Shown: one piece after another, positions 21,943-32,300 of the stretch
Position numbering within the stretch: position 1 is the first letter of the stretch
Layout of the letters: every line of letters starts with the position of its first letter
Assembly: GCA_030849065.1 (NCBI GenBank)
Contig: JASAON010001623.1
Coordinates: forward strand, 45,446-109,445
Direction of reading: 5' to 3'
Source: Jaenimonas drosophilae
Taxonomy: Eukaryota; Euglenozoa; Kinetoplastea; Trypanosomatida; Trypanosomatidae
Length of the DNA stretch: 64,000 nucleotides
The notes under the pieces: model-generated
Databases searched by the model: none
Told to the model about the DNA's origin: nothing
Seen by the model: the letters and a program-made list of their open reading frames with translations, nothing else
Position numbers and translations under genes: made by a program

Positions 21943-23448
21943 TCACTCTGGTGCTGGGGCTTCGTCATGCGACAACACCGTGCGTCGCCGAAGTGCATCG
22001 CGCCAATGATCGTAGAGCCTCCCTGGAGTGCGGCCCGGCTGCCAGACGTTGGCGTAGGCGTGGAAGATGTACTGAAAACGGCCGGGGGCGTGGCCGTAGC
22101 GCACGATGCCTTGGATGATGGCCCGATCCTCTGCTGCGGTGTACCCAGTACGACGGCTCTTGTTGTTGCTGCTGCTGTTGTTGTTGTTGTTGTTGTTGTG
22201 TGGTGGTCGAGCAAGTGGTGCCTGCTGCCGCTGTACGAGCGCCTCATGATCATCATCTCGGTAGAGGTCGGCAAAAATGGATTCAGTCATGTTGCGAGGT
22301 GGTGGGGTGAGCACCTCCGTGATGGTGGAGCTCTGGCTGCGCCCGGCAGCCTCCCTCTCTGCTGGCATCATCGCCGCCGCCATCGTCGTGGTGGATGATT
22401 GCTGCAGCACATCGTCGAGAATTGCCACAGGGTGCTTCATCTCTGCCACCACAATCATCTCCTCCGCCTGTGCTACTTCATCATCACCGCCAATTTCTGG
22501 GAATTGGTCAGCGGTACGCGTGCTTCCAGGAAGTGCATCAAGGCGATGCAGCAATGCTACATCAGGATTCTCTTCCAGTGGAGCAGAAGTCGTTGTGGTT
22601 GTTGTTGGTGTTGTGGTGGATGTTGTTGTAGTCGTAGTGGTAGTGGTGGTAGTGGTGGTGGTGGGGATTGTTGGTAGAGGTGGGGGACGTGTTGCTCTAG
22701 GTGAGAGCGATGGTTGCTGCCGCAAACGTTGATACTCCGTAACAGGGGATGATGTCGGTGAAGTACCGAGCAGGGCAACATCATCGTGCATCGCAGCAGC
22801 AGCAGCAGCAGCAGCAGGAGCAGGAGTGGTGGGGGTGGTGCTGCGGTTAAGTTCCTCATCACTACTTCGTCCACGTTTAGCACTGTGGCGTTGCGTTTGT
22901 GCGTATGAGTAGGGTGATACTCTCCTCGGTCGTTCGTAGGACGGTGCGGTGAGGAGGCATAAGTTGCGCAAGGTGGAGCCAATCGTTGGCAGATCCACCA
23001 GCGGCCCGACGGCATCGTGTGGGTGGCACTGCACGCCCTCCAACTGCCGAAGAATGGGCTGCACAAACGTCATGCCGCTTACCCCTACTGGGCTATCCTT
23101 GTGTGCGTCGTAGTGTGCCTCACAGCGTCGAAGCATCATGTAGAGCTCAGCAATGGAGAGGGGTGGGGAAGTGGCTGTGTTGGCCTCGTTCAGCGTGGAA
23201 TCAATGACGGCGGCGGTGATGCCATCCACGTAGGTACACGTCTTCCAGAATGGCGGGCTCATATGTACCTCCGCCGAGGAGAGGGCCATGAGGAGCGCCT
23301 CGTTGTGGCCGAAGCGGATGTAGCTGAGGAGGATGCGATGAAGGAGGGTGAAGTAGCTCGCCTCATCATCATCATTGATGTTGGTGGCGTCGGTTGTCGG
23401 GGGTGGTGGCACAGCAGGTGCGCCAGCGCTCCTTCGTCTTCTTGGCAT
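21943..23448 (-). CDS. TRF: TRF-like telomere-binding protein with C-terminal telobox Myb domain
   Basis: This protein of about 501 residues ends in a single Myb/SANT domain (about 432-490): the first helix reads AEDRAIIQGIVRYG, and the recognition helix ends in RLYDHWRDALRRR, resembling the telobox pattern LKDKWR of TRF1/TRF2. A predicted helical region at about 30-170 could be a TRF homology dimerisation domain. The middle is low complexity, with an Ala run, a Thr-rich stretch near 262-288 and an Asn/Ser linker before Myb. TRF binds duplex TTAGGG repeats and protects chromosome ends. The frame continues upstream to 23529 only through a TTG codon; the first ATG is at 23448, just after a pyrimidine/A tract. 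From memory, the T. brucei TRF gene lies near a mitochondrial carrier and the CCT gene, which fits. N-terminal assignment is tentative. Confidence 0.7.
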   Translation of the reverse strand: MPRRRRSAGAPAVPPPPTTDATNINDDDEASYFTLLHRILLSYIRFGHNEALLMALSSAEVHMSPPFWKTCTYVDGITAAVIDSTLNEANTATSPPLSIAELYMMLRRCEAHYDAHKDSPVGVSGMTFVQPILRQLEGVQCHPHDAVGPLVDLPTIGSTLRNLCLLTAPSYERPRRVSPYSYAQTQRHSAKRGRSSDEELNRSTTPTTPAPAAAAAAAAMHDDVALLGTSPTSSPVTEYQRLRQQPSLSPRATRPPPLPTIPTTTTTTTTTTTTTTSTTTPTTTTTTSAPLEENPDVALLHRLDALPGSTRTADQFPEIGGDDEVAQAEEMIVVAEMKHPVAILDDVLQQSSTTTMAAAMMPAEREAAGRSQSSTITEVLTPPPRNMTESIFADLYRDDDHEALVQRQQAPLARPPHNNNNNNNSSSNNKSRRTGYTAAEDRAIIQGIVRYGHAPGRFQYIFHAYANVWQPGRTPGRLYDHWRDALRRRTVLSHDEAPAPE

Positions 23449-23732
23449 GCTCTTTTTTTTTGGAGGAGGGGAAAGAGCTTCGTGGGGGTGTTGTGTGAGT
23501 ACTGGGATGTGTGTCAGTTGCACCTTCAACGAGCTACTGCTCTCTCCCTAGTGTGTGTGTGTGTGTGCGTGTTGGGGCAATGTAGCCGTGGAGGTTGTGA
23601 AACAAGAAGAAGAAGAAGCAACACAATGGCAACAGTTCATCCTCTCATCATCATCATCATCATCATCACTCATCATGAAGTCTTACATTTATTTTTGCAG
23701 CGATCCAACAACACACAGGCACACCTCCATCA

Positions 23733-25904
23733 TCAATCGATCGCGAATAAATACTTGTTCCGCAGTGGTAGCGCCTCCATCTTTGCTCGCGCACGCATCT
23801 CGAGCTTCTCCAGCTCCTTCTCCTCCGCCAGCCGACGCGCCGCCTGCGCCGATTGGCGTGCCGCCTTTTGTTGCGCCCGCTCCACAGCCTTGGCCTCCAC
23901 CGCGGCCATCTCCTCCATCTGAGCCGCCATCATCTCTTGCCAGGCCTTCTGCCGAGCAACGAGCGCGGCCTCTTCCTCCACTTCCGCCTCCGAGCGAGCC
24001 TTCTTGATAAACGGAATACTTTCTGGCTCCGTCACTGACGGTTGCACGCCTGTGCCATCGCATGGGTTGGGTGATGGTGCCGCCGCCACCTCCACCTCCT
24101 CCGCGGGTGGCGTGGATGGCAGGGGCGGGGTCGCTGACTGCACCGATGGAGATTTAGTGGAGATGATTGCCGCGGCAGCCTCGCGGGCTTTGCGGGCCTC
24201 CATCACCTGGGCCATCATGGCCTGCACACGTGAGGCGTCACTAATGTGGTCCACGACGGGTGCGCCAACCTCAGCCGTGGTCGTCGTAGCACTAGGTGCG
24301 GCCTCCTTCACTGGTGCAGCAGCCGTCGTGGTAGCGTCAGGTACGGGCGCAGCAACAACGGCCTCCTTCATGGGCGCAGGTGCTGCTGCTACAGCTTCCT
24401 TCACTGCTTCTGAAGTAGCACTAGTACTCGTACTCGTTGCAGTGGTAGGTGCAGGTGTTGTAGTAGGTACACCAGCAGCAGCCTCCTTCACTGGTGCTGC
24501 ATCAGCACTGGATGCCTCCTTCGCCTCCTCCTCCTCCTTCAGTGGTGTGATGGCGGGGCCGTGGAGCTCCCGACGGAGCTCCTCGGCAGAGATGGCCCCC
24601 TCTGGTGCGGGTGGTGGCACCACCCTCAACACCAGAGTGAGAACATGTGTGGCAGGATCAAACCTGGCACTGGTGGGGCTCTGCTCCACCGTGAAGGGAA
24701 GCACAATGAGCCCCTCGTAGAGCTTCTGCGCCTCACTGCGCTCAACCTGCAGAGCACCGCCATCCTCCGTGATGCATACGTCCAGGGCCGATGCCTTGCG
24801 AATCTCATTGAAGGTGAGCCGCACCACCAACTCCTCCGGCACACCAACACGCCGATCTGCCACCTTCCATTGCCACGCGTCGGTGATGTCAATGTGGCCA
24901 CGGTGGGTGATGGTGAAAGGTGGCAGGCGGTGCTGCGCATCTGGCGTGGTGCTGGGCTCCACCTCCGCCTCCTTCTTCTTCTTCTGCGTCGTCGCGGGTG
25001 GTGGTGATGGAGATGGAGGTACTGCGGCATCGAGGTGCTTCGTTGGCTTCGTCAGCACCGGCGCGTTGGGGTCCACCGCGAACGGGTTCTTCCCATTCGT
25101 GCTGCGGATTGTTTGGTTCTTTGGCAGGCCAATCGATGTGATGGAGCTGGAGAGACGTGAGAACTCAAAGCCGTGGGATTCCTTATAGCCGTTGTTGAGG
25201 TGCTCCACGGCGATCTCCACGAGGAAGCAGAGGAAGCGGTCGCTGCGGTCGGCCAGAGCGGCGGTCTTTGGATGAAAAACGGCGTCGTGGACGTAGCAGA
25301 GTGGGGCGTTGCTGGGCGGTGAGGCGATGTTGGCCGCGGTGTTGCTGCCTCCATCATCATCACCACCACCTCCTCCTCCTCCATTGGATGATGCAGATGG
25401 GGCTGAGGTGGAGTTGTTGGGAACGAAGAATTCCGTGCGCCGCGCACTCACCGAGACCGGTACGTGCCAGTTGCTGCCCATGCGATTGCCCGTCGTCTCT
25501 TCACGGAACTCATCAATCTTATCACTTGTGCAGATGTTGAGGTAGGTACGCACCGAGGATGGCAGGGCATGCTTGGAGCCCGCCACACGCTTCACCTCCT
25601 CAGCGGAGATGCGTGTGGTGGTGGGCTTCACCAGCTCCACAACGAAGGCCGGTCGGGGGAAGACGAATTGGTAGCTATAATCGCCACCCTCACGTGCCTC
25701 GCGCTCTGCTTGCTCCAGGTACGCCTCCTCCTCCTTGCGTGTTTCTGGATCAGCGAGTGAGGTCATGTAGTCCTTCATCAAATCAACAAAAACAGGATCC
25801 TTCATCTTTTCATGAATGGCACGTAGCTCGTCAGGGGTGGCTTGAAAGGCCTCCTTCTCCTTGGTGTTGGCACCACGTGCCAGGTTGAGGGACTCCAGCG
25901 GCAT
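23733..25904 (-). CDS. DNAAF2: Kintoun/DNAAF2-like PIH1 domain protein, axonemal dynein preassembly factor
   Basis: This 723-residue protein acts in the cytoplasm with HSP90/R2TP-type chaperones to assemble dynein arms before import into the flagellum. The PIH1 N-terminal domain covers about 20-265 and follows human DNAAF2 closely: a start with KMKDPVF and DPETR (35-56), a VFPRP segment, YLNICTSD (121-128), a SNWHVPVS motif (144-151) and the VHDAVFHP motif (205-212). A CS-like domain follows at about 327-430. Then comes an Ala/Thr-rich linker with four degenerate (V/M)KEA repeats (about 455-560), and a charged coiled coil to the end (about 640-715). A Gly/Asp-rich insertion splits the PIH1 domain at 170-200. 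The start is the first ATG. A motile flagellum is implied. Confidence 0.88.
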   Translation of the reverse strand: MPLESLNLARGANTKEKEAFQATPDELRAIHEKMKDPVFVDLMKDYMTSLADPETRKEEEAYLEQAEREAREGGDYSYQFVFPRPAFVVELVKPTTTRISAEEVKRVAGSKHALPSSVRTYLNICTSDKIDEFREETTGNRMGSNWHVPVSVSARRTEFFVPNNSTSAPSASSNGGGGGGGDDDGGSNTAANIASPPSNAPLCYVHDAVFHPKTAALADRSDRFLCFLVEIAVEHLNNGYKESHGFEFSRLSSSITSIGLPKNQTIRSTNGKNPFAVDPNAPVLTKPTKHLDAAVPPSPSPPPATTQKKKKEAEVEPSTTPDAQHRLPPFTITHRGHIDITDAWQWKVADRRVGVPEELVVRLTFNEIRKASALDVCITEDGGALQVERSEAQKLYEGLIVLPFTVEQSPTSARFDPATHVLTLVLRVVPPPAPEGAISAEELRRELHGPAITPLKEEEEAKEASSADAAPVKEAAAGVPTTTPAPTTATSTSTSATSEAVKEAVAAAPAPMKEAVVAAPVPDATTTAAAPVKEAAPSATTTTAEVGAPVVDHISDASRVQAMMAQVMEARKAREAAAAIISTKSPSVQSATPPLPSTPPAEEVEVAAAPSPNPCDGTGVQPSVTEPESIPFIKKARSEAEVEEEAALVARQKAWQEMMAAQMEEMAAVEAKAVERAQQKAARQSAQAARRLAEEKELEKLEMRARAKMEALPLRNKYLFAID

Positions 25905-25913
25905 CGTGCGTAC

Positions 25914-25944
<31 letters not shown>

Positions 25945-26368
25945 CGTAGATATATGCTCTACTCTATACACCTATGTATGTATGTGATGCTCTCTAGTTC
26001 TGGTGTTGTTTCGTTGTTGTGAAGTAAGATGATATGAAAGACGGATTGGCTGGCAAGGTTGAAGGGCACACACAAGGAAGGTTGTGTGCTCATCACGTTG
26101 TGTGTGTGCGTGTACGTGCCACGATGCCAAGGGGGGTTAGCATTGTTGGGTTCCTAATGTATGGCACAAGGGTTCTATTGCGCCTCCACCCGCACCTCAC
26201 ACACGAGGGAGGGGATGGAGCTCATGCTTCTATTTATATAATAACACACAAACACACTTGTTGTTGGTGTTGTTGTTGTTCCTCTTCTTCTTGTAGTAGT
26301 AGTAAGTGTTGTTGTTGTAGTAGTAGTAGTAGTCTAGATCGTTTCCGAAGAGTACGAGGAGCTCCACA
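25905..26368. other. Intergenic region
   Basis: A 464-base gap. A CT/GT microsatellite at 25913-25943 abuts the Kintoun start. GTA and TTG runs cluster at 26255-26332 just beyond the stop of the 2470-residue gene. No gene seen. Confidence 0.5.
25913..25943. repeat. CT/GT compound microsatellite
   Basis: CT units passing into GT units, directly upstream of the Kintoun ATG on the sense strand (read there as AC then AG). Confidence 0.7.
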
Positions 26369-29300
26369 TCACGAGACCACCGATGATGGTGTGTTCTTCT
26401 CCATCCGCTTGGCGCGCTGCAAGGCTTCACGAAGTGGATGGGCGTAGAGCCTCTCAATCATCCCCGACTGCCGCTCGGGCGAGAGGCGGCGTTGCTCCAG
26501 CGCATCATCCTCCATTGCGTCAGCGAAAGCATCCCACGCCTGGCGCGCACGTTGCGCCTGAACGTACCTCACATGAAGTCGGGCAGGTCCAACAGGAAGT
26601 GGTTCGTTTCGTCGCTGCATAGCATCATCATCATCATGATGATGATTCTCGTCTTGCATCCACGGTGAGATGTAGCACGACCGCATCGATGTGGTTGTGG
26701 CTTCTGGTGTATTGGCGGCGGCAGCAGGAGGTGATGCATATGATGATGATGATGATGGAGTTGGTCCATGCGGATCATTCTTCGATGTCTGTGGGGGAAG
26801 AGCCGATGCTGGCCTCAGTCGGCGACGATGCTCAGCCGTGGATGATGCATGTGGCTCCGCTGAGCTATTCTGCGGATCATGAAAAGGGGCTGAGGCTGGA
26901 GAAGGTGTGGTGGTGGCTGTTGGCTCCTCCATCCTCTTCTCCTCGCCCCTCGAATCATGGTATGGGTGTGGTGGAGCTGTGGTGTTGCCGTCGATGTCGC
27001 AGCGCTGGCCAAAGACTGGATGAGAGCTCAGCGGTGATGATGCAGATGCCGCACGACGATGGATGGAGGTTGGTTCCGCAGCCGCAGTTGTTGTGTTGGA
27101 TGATGATGATGATGATGTTGCTGTGGGTGGTGGTGGTGCGTAGGGGCTTCTCCACATCTCACGCGGCGCTGACATGGCCCCGCGAAGAGGCACCTGCTTC
27201 TGTTGGTGCAATGGTTGTGTGCTGCCCATGGGCTGCTTATGAATCTTCACAAGTTGTGCCAGCAGGTCGGAGCCCCAACGTTGTGCCGAGGCCGTTTGCC
27301 CATCCACATGTGCTCCATCACGTGGGGTAATCGGGGTGGCGGGGCCTCCACGGCTTCGCAACAGCGCCGCCGCCGCACATCCGCCCGGTGAGGTGGTGCC
27401 ACGAATGAGGTGCTGAAGTGCGTGGGCGAAGGAGGAGCCCCCATGTGCCACAGGAGGGCTGTAGTCGGCCATACTCTGCAACAAGTCGCGACGTGAAGGG
27501 TGGGGCAGGGTTGTGGTACGTTGTGGTGGTGCTGTTGTTGTTGTTGCTGTTGTGTGCGTGGGTGGTGTCAGTGGAGGAGGGCGCGGACGTGAAGGTGTTG
27601 TGCTTGTTGTTGCAGGGCCACGCTTCTTATCCTTGGTGGCCGGCTTGGGACGTGGTGCCGGCGAGGCCAGGCGCTCCGTCGTGGCAGCCACCTTTGCAGG
27701 CAGGCGGTGGTGAGTAGATGTGCTTCGCTTGGCGCTCTCCTTGGCCCGCGCCGCAGCGCGACGTTGTTTCGGCGTGGGTGAGAGCGGCGGAGGTGTGAAG
27801 GGGGCGGTGCTGGTGGTGGCACCCGCACCAAGCGGCGAGGCTGAGCCACCATCGCCGGGCTGCCCTTGGAAGAAGGAAGCGCTTGTGTCGGTGAGGAGCT
27901 CATCCTCGCCGCCGCCGCTATCCGTGCCACGTGTGCGGCTCCACGAATCCTGTTGTTGTTGCTGTTGTGGTGGTGGTGGTGGTGCGTCAGTTGTTTGGCG
28001 TGAGATCATCATGGGTGAGCCCTCTGACGAGCTGCCGTCGTGCGTGTTTGGCACCTGGATGGAGGCTGGCACATCATGCGAGGTGGAGCCACGTGGTGCC
28101 TCCACCTCCACCAACATCATGGGTTGCTGCTGATTCTGCATCGCCAGCACCATGCGTGGGCTGGCTGTTTCGTTGAATACCTCCACAGTGGTTGGCCCAC
28201 GTGCGGTGCGCGGCGTCTCAATCGGCCCCGACTCATCCGCGGCGTTGAGAGTGGTGCTGGCGTTGGCCGCCATCGCAACATGTGGTGGGGTGGCAGGCAG
28301 AAGCATCTGCTTCAGCTCGTGAATCTCCGACTGGAGCACCTCAATGGCCTGGCGGGCCTCGTGGAGGTCGCGGTGAAGGTGCAGGGCCGTGGAAGAACCC
28401 GGCACGTCGGGAGAATCATCGGTGCTCAGCGACAGCATCCGCGCACGGTAGGATAGGCGGCGATCGGTGCTCTCTGGGCGAACGGTGCTGCAGAAGGAGT
28501 TGTTGTCCAGGTGAGCGACCTCAGCCCCCAGAATCTCTGGAAGGAGGTACGCGCTGAGCATCTGTGGAGATGAGGCAGCAGGATAGGTGGATGGAGAGCA
28601 TGATGATGTGGCGGTGAAGGGCGGGGGTGAGGGAGGGGAGTGTAGGCGTTGGCTGGGTATCACCATATGGTTGGGGTTGGTGAAGGCAACATTGCCCACA
28701 ACATCTTCGTCTTCGTCTTCTTCTTCCTCGTGCACCTGCACTTCCCGTGGCGGTGAGACATCGGCGCCCTCCGTTTCAACGGGTGAAGATGGTCCGACGG
28801 TGCTCTCCAAAGCTCCACGCACCACCTCATCCTCCTCCGCGGTGGCAACGACAACATCCTCCGAGAGAACCTCATCCCGCTGGAGGTGTGGCGATTCACC
28901 ACTCTCCTCACTTCGTGAGTCGGTGGCCGGCTCCATCATGCAGAACACATCCTCGGGGCGTTGAGTTTCCAAACTACCTTTGCCCGACGAGTGCAGCGTG
29001 AAGGCCTCCAGCGTGTTGGGGGTCGTGGGGCTACGGGGGCCAGCACGCATCAGCTCCTCCACAGATACCGATGGCCGCTGTGATGGCGGTTGTGTTCTGA
29101 TTGGATCTCCGGCACATGTTCGTGGCGGAGAGGGGCTCTCATGCGATTCATCCACTCGTGATGATGCAGCATCAACCGCAACAACACCACTACCATCATC
29201 ATCCGCAGCATCGTCAGCGGTTGCGCTGTGCGTCGGGTGAGGTGGTGGATGGCCCAGTATGACCTCATGCATGGCATGGATGAGCTCCTCCTTGTAGTGT

Positions 29301-32300
29301 GCCACGCTGCATGTGTTGGCGGGGGTGAGGTGCCCCACCTCCTCCATCATCCCCATCGAGCGAGGCGGGGAGTACTCCGACATGGCCACCATCGATGAGA
29401 TGGCGGTGCTCGCCGAGGTTGTTGCTGTTGTTGTTGTTGTTGTTGTTGTGGGGAGAGAAGTCGGCGAGACCACGGTGCTGAAGGTGGGCCGACCCACATC
29501 CGCCACCATTGCCTCATCCAACAAGAAGACTGGCCGCAAGCCAGAGGTACTGCGCTGAAGCGTGCGTGGTGAATCACCTGGGCTGAGTGGGGTGGCCAGC
29601 TTCTTCTGCCACCCGCCATTCCGAAACGAGAGGCTGCCAGAGCGTTCCACCGACTCCGCTCCAGCGGGGCTGCGTACGTAGGCCGGCGTTGAGCCGTCGC
29701 CCGCCGCCATCGCCATGGGTGAGCCGCCGAAGCGCTCCGACAGCACGATCTCCGACTGGCAGGAGCTCGCCGCGCTGGTGTTGGCGGAGGGGCTGTGAAG
29801 GAGGCTGCCCGGCTGTGTGCGTCGTCTCGGTGTGGCGGTGGATTCGGGAGATCCGCCGCCGCCCACCACAACCGTGGCGGCGATGGGGGTCTGACGGCCA
29901 TCCTCGGCATCGCTCAGGTCCAGGGTCGCTGCCTCACGCACCACCACCGCATCGGGCTGTTGCTGTTGTTGTTGTTGCGCTGAGTCCGCCCCTTCACTGT
30001 GCAGCAGGCGCTCTGCCGCCATGGGTGGGGCATCCACATCTCCAAGGATCATCTCACTACGCAGGGTGAGGTGGATGGCTGCCACCTTCGGCGACGTGCC
30101 CACATCCATCATACTTGTTGTTGTTGTGGTGGTAGTGGTGGTGGTTGCTCGTTCTGGCGTGGAGTTGGCCGTGGTGCGATGATGCTCTGCATCATCCTCA
30201 CCGCCATCTGTGCCGTTGTCGGACACAGCGGCAGTGTGTGTAGGGATGAAATAGAGCTCCTCCAGGTGCAGGGCGTTGTGGCGGGCAAAGGTGGTGAGGT
30301 TGGTGCAGATGCGCTCACGGTGAATCTCAAGGAGGTCGGTGGCGGGGTGGCGTGGGTTCAGGAAGATGTTGCCATGAATATGAATGTGGTCTAGTGGCCG
30401 AGGCCTGCTGGAGCGGTGAGAGCTCGAGGACGACGCCATGGCAGATTTGCCACCACTGGTGCTTCTTCCATTGTTGTTGTTGGTGTTGTTGTTGTTGTTG
30501 TTCGTGGAGGTACCATCAGCGGGAGTGAGATCAGGATCCACCTCGGACTCTCCCACGGCCGTGCCGCTGGAGGAGGTCGTGGATTCGGGGCCCAGCGTTG
30601 TGGTGAGTTGTGGCGCCGTTGTTGGCAAATTAGGCGAGGACGGTGATGGCCCGCGATCTGTTTCTTCTTCCTCCTCCACCTCCACTGCCACCGCCACCCA
30701 CTCGTTCTCCAGGCCAACGGCCATGAGCTGGCGCATCGCGAGCTCCTCCGCGGGCCCACCCGCCGGCCACGCCGCCTCACAGCCAGCGAGATCCGTCGGG
30801 CAAATCATCACCATGGCCCAGTTGTTGCCGAGATGGTGTTGGCGGCTCCGCGGGCAATCTTCACGTCGGGCATTCGATGGCGCCTCGAAAATGACAACGT
30901 TGCGCTCCGACTCCACCGTGAGGCGTGCGGTGCTGAGTGAAGGCCGCGAGAGGTCCGAGCTCAGCTCCGTCGTGGAGGTGGGCGAGACCGCCGGTGGCTG
31001 GCCTGGGCTGCCGCTGCCCGAGGTGGTGAGGAGTGACGGGCGTAGCGCGGTGGGCCGGGAGAGGTCCAACGGGCAGCTGGCGAAGGGAGTGAGATCGGCC
31101 AGGACGCCCACACAAGGTTGGCTCCGTGGAGGTGCCGAAACACTGGGAGCATCGCTTGTTGCCGTTGTTGTTGTTTGCGGTGGTGGTGGTGGTGGTGGTG
31201 GTGCCACGGCTTCACCAGCTGATGTGGCCGGGTTGGTGGGTGTGGCCGCGCTCACGGGAAGTGGGGAGGTTGGGGAGTTTAGCGCCGCGGGGTTCATGAA
31301 GGGCATCTTCACCGTCATGGGCGGCCCGGTGGTCATGGTGTAGTCGTGGAGGGCGATGATGCAGCGTTGCAAACGTACGTGAGCGGCATCGCGTGCCGTC
31401 ACGTGGCACACGCCACCGGCTGCCAACATCGCGGGATGAGCTCCGAGAGAGAGGAGGCTGCCGAACATGGCAAGCTGGCCATCCTCCTCCTCCTCACGCA
31501 GGATGCGCTTGCTCGAGGTGGTGCCGAGGAGCTCATCACTGATGTTGCTGCTCGGGTAGGCGGAGAATTCCATCGAATACACGCGTTCCGGGTGGAGCCA
31601 CGGCAGCACACGTTGGCTCAGTCGGGAGGAGGTGCTGTTGTGGGAGCCACCACACTGCGAGCGGGGCATCAGCCCACCCGACTCGTGCACGAGGGGCTGA
31701 CGAATGCGATGAATGAAATCTCCCACCTGCTGGCGTGTGATGGAGTGGCGGGTGAGGATGCCCGCGGCCAGGCTCTCCACGTCCGAGGGCAGCCAGGCCA
31801 AGACATCCACCGAGGTGGAAGCAGAGGTGAAGCCTGGGGTGCCGGCGGTTGGGAGCGGGGTGGCCGTGGCCACCGTCGTGAGAGACGAAACATCCGTGGA
31901 TGGTGCCGGGGTGTTGGTCGGGATGCGGCAGGCGAGCTCGCACTCCTCGAGGGTGACTTGGGCCTGATCCACGACAACAATGGATTGCGAGCAAAACGGG
32001 ATGCCGCCACCACCATAGTGATGAGAGATGATGTGAAGATCGGTGCGGAGGAGATCCACGAGCCGCGCCTCCACCTCGGCGGAGGTGGTGGTGGCGGGAA
32101 GCGGGGCGGGCGGGGCGGCATCCTGCTGCTCATCCTCCTCCTCTTCGGCTCCTACGTGGGCGGCGGTGGTGCCGTCGAGGGCGGGCTTTCCCATCACAGA
32201 GCCAACAGGAAGACGTGCCGTTAGCACGCATTTCTCCAAGTGGCAGCTGGCGTGTGCGCTGGCGGCGAGGTTGATGCCACTCCCGGACATCTCCACATCC

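Noticed and set aside
23449..23529. 27-residue N-terminal extension of the TRF-like protein
   Set aside because: It would begin at TTG, and there is no ATG in the extension; the first ATG is 23448.
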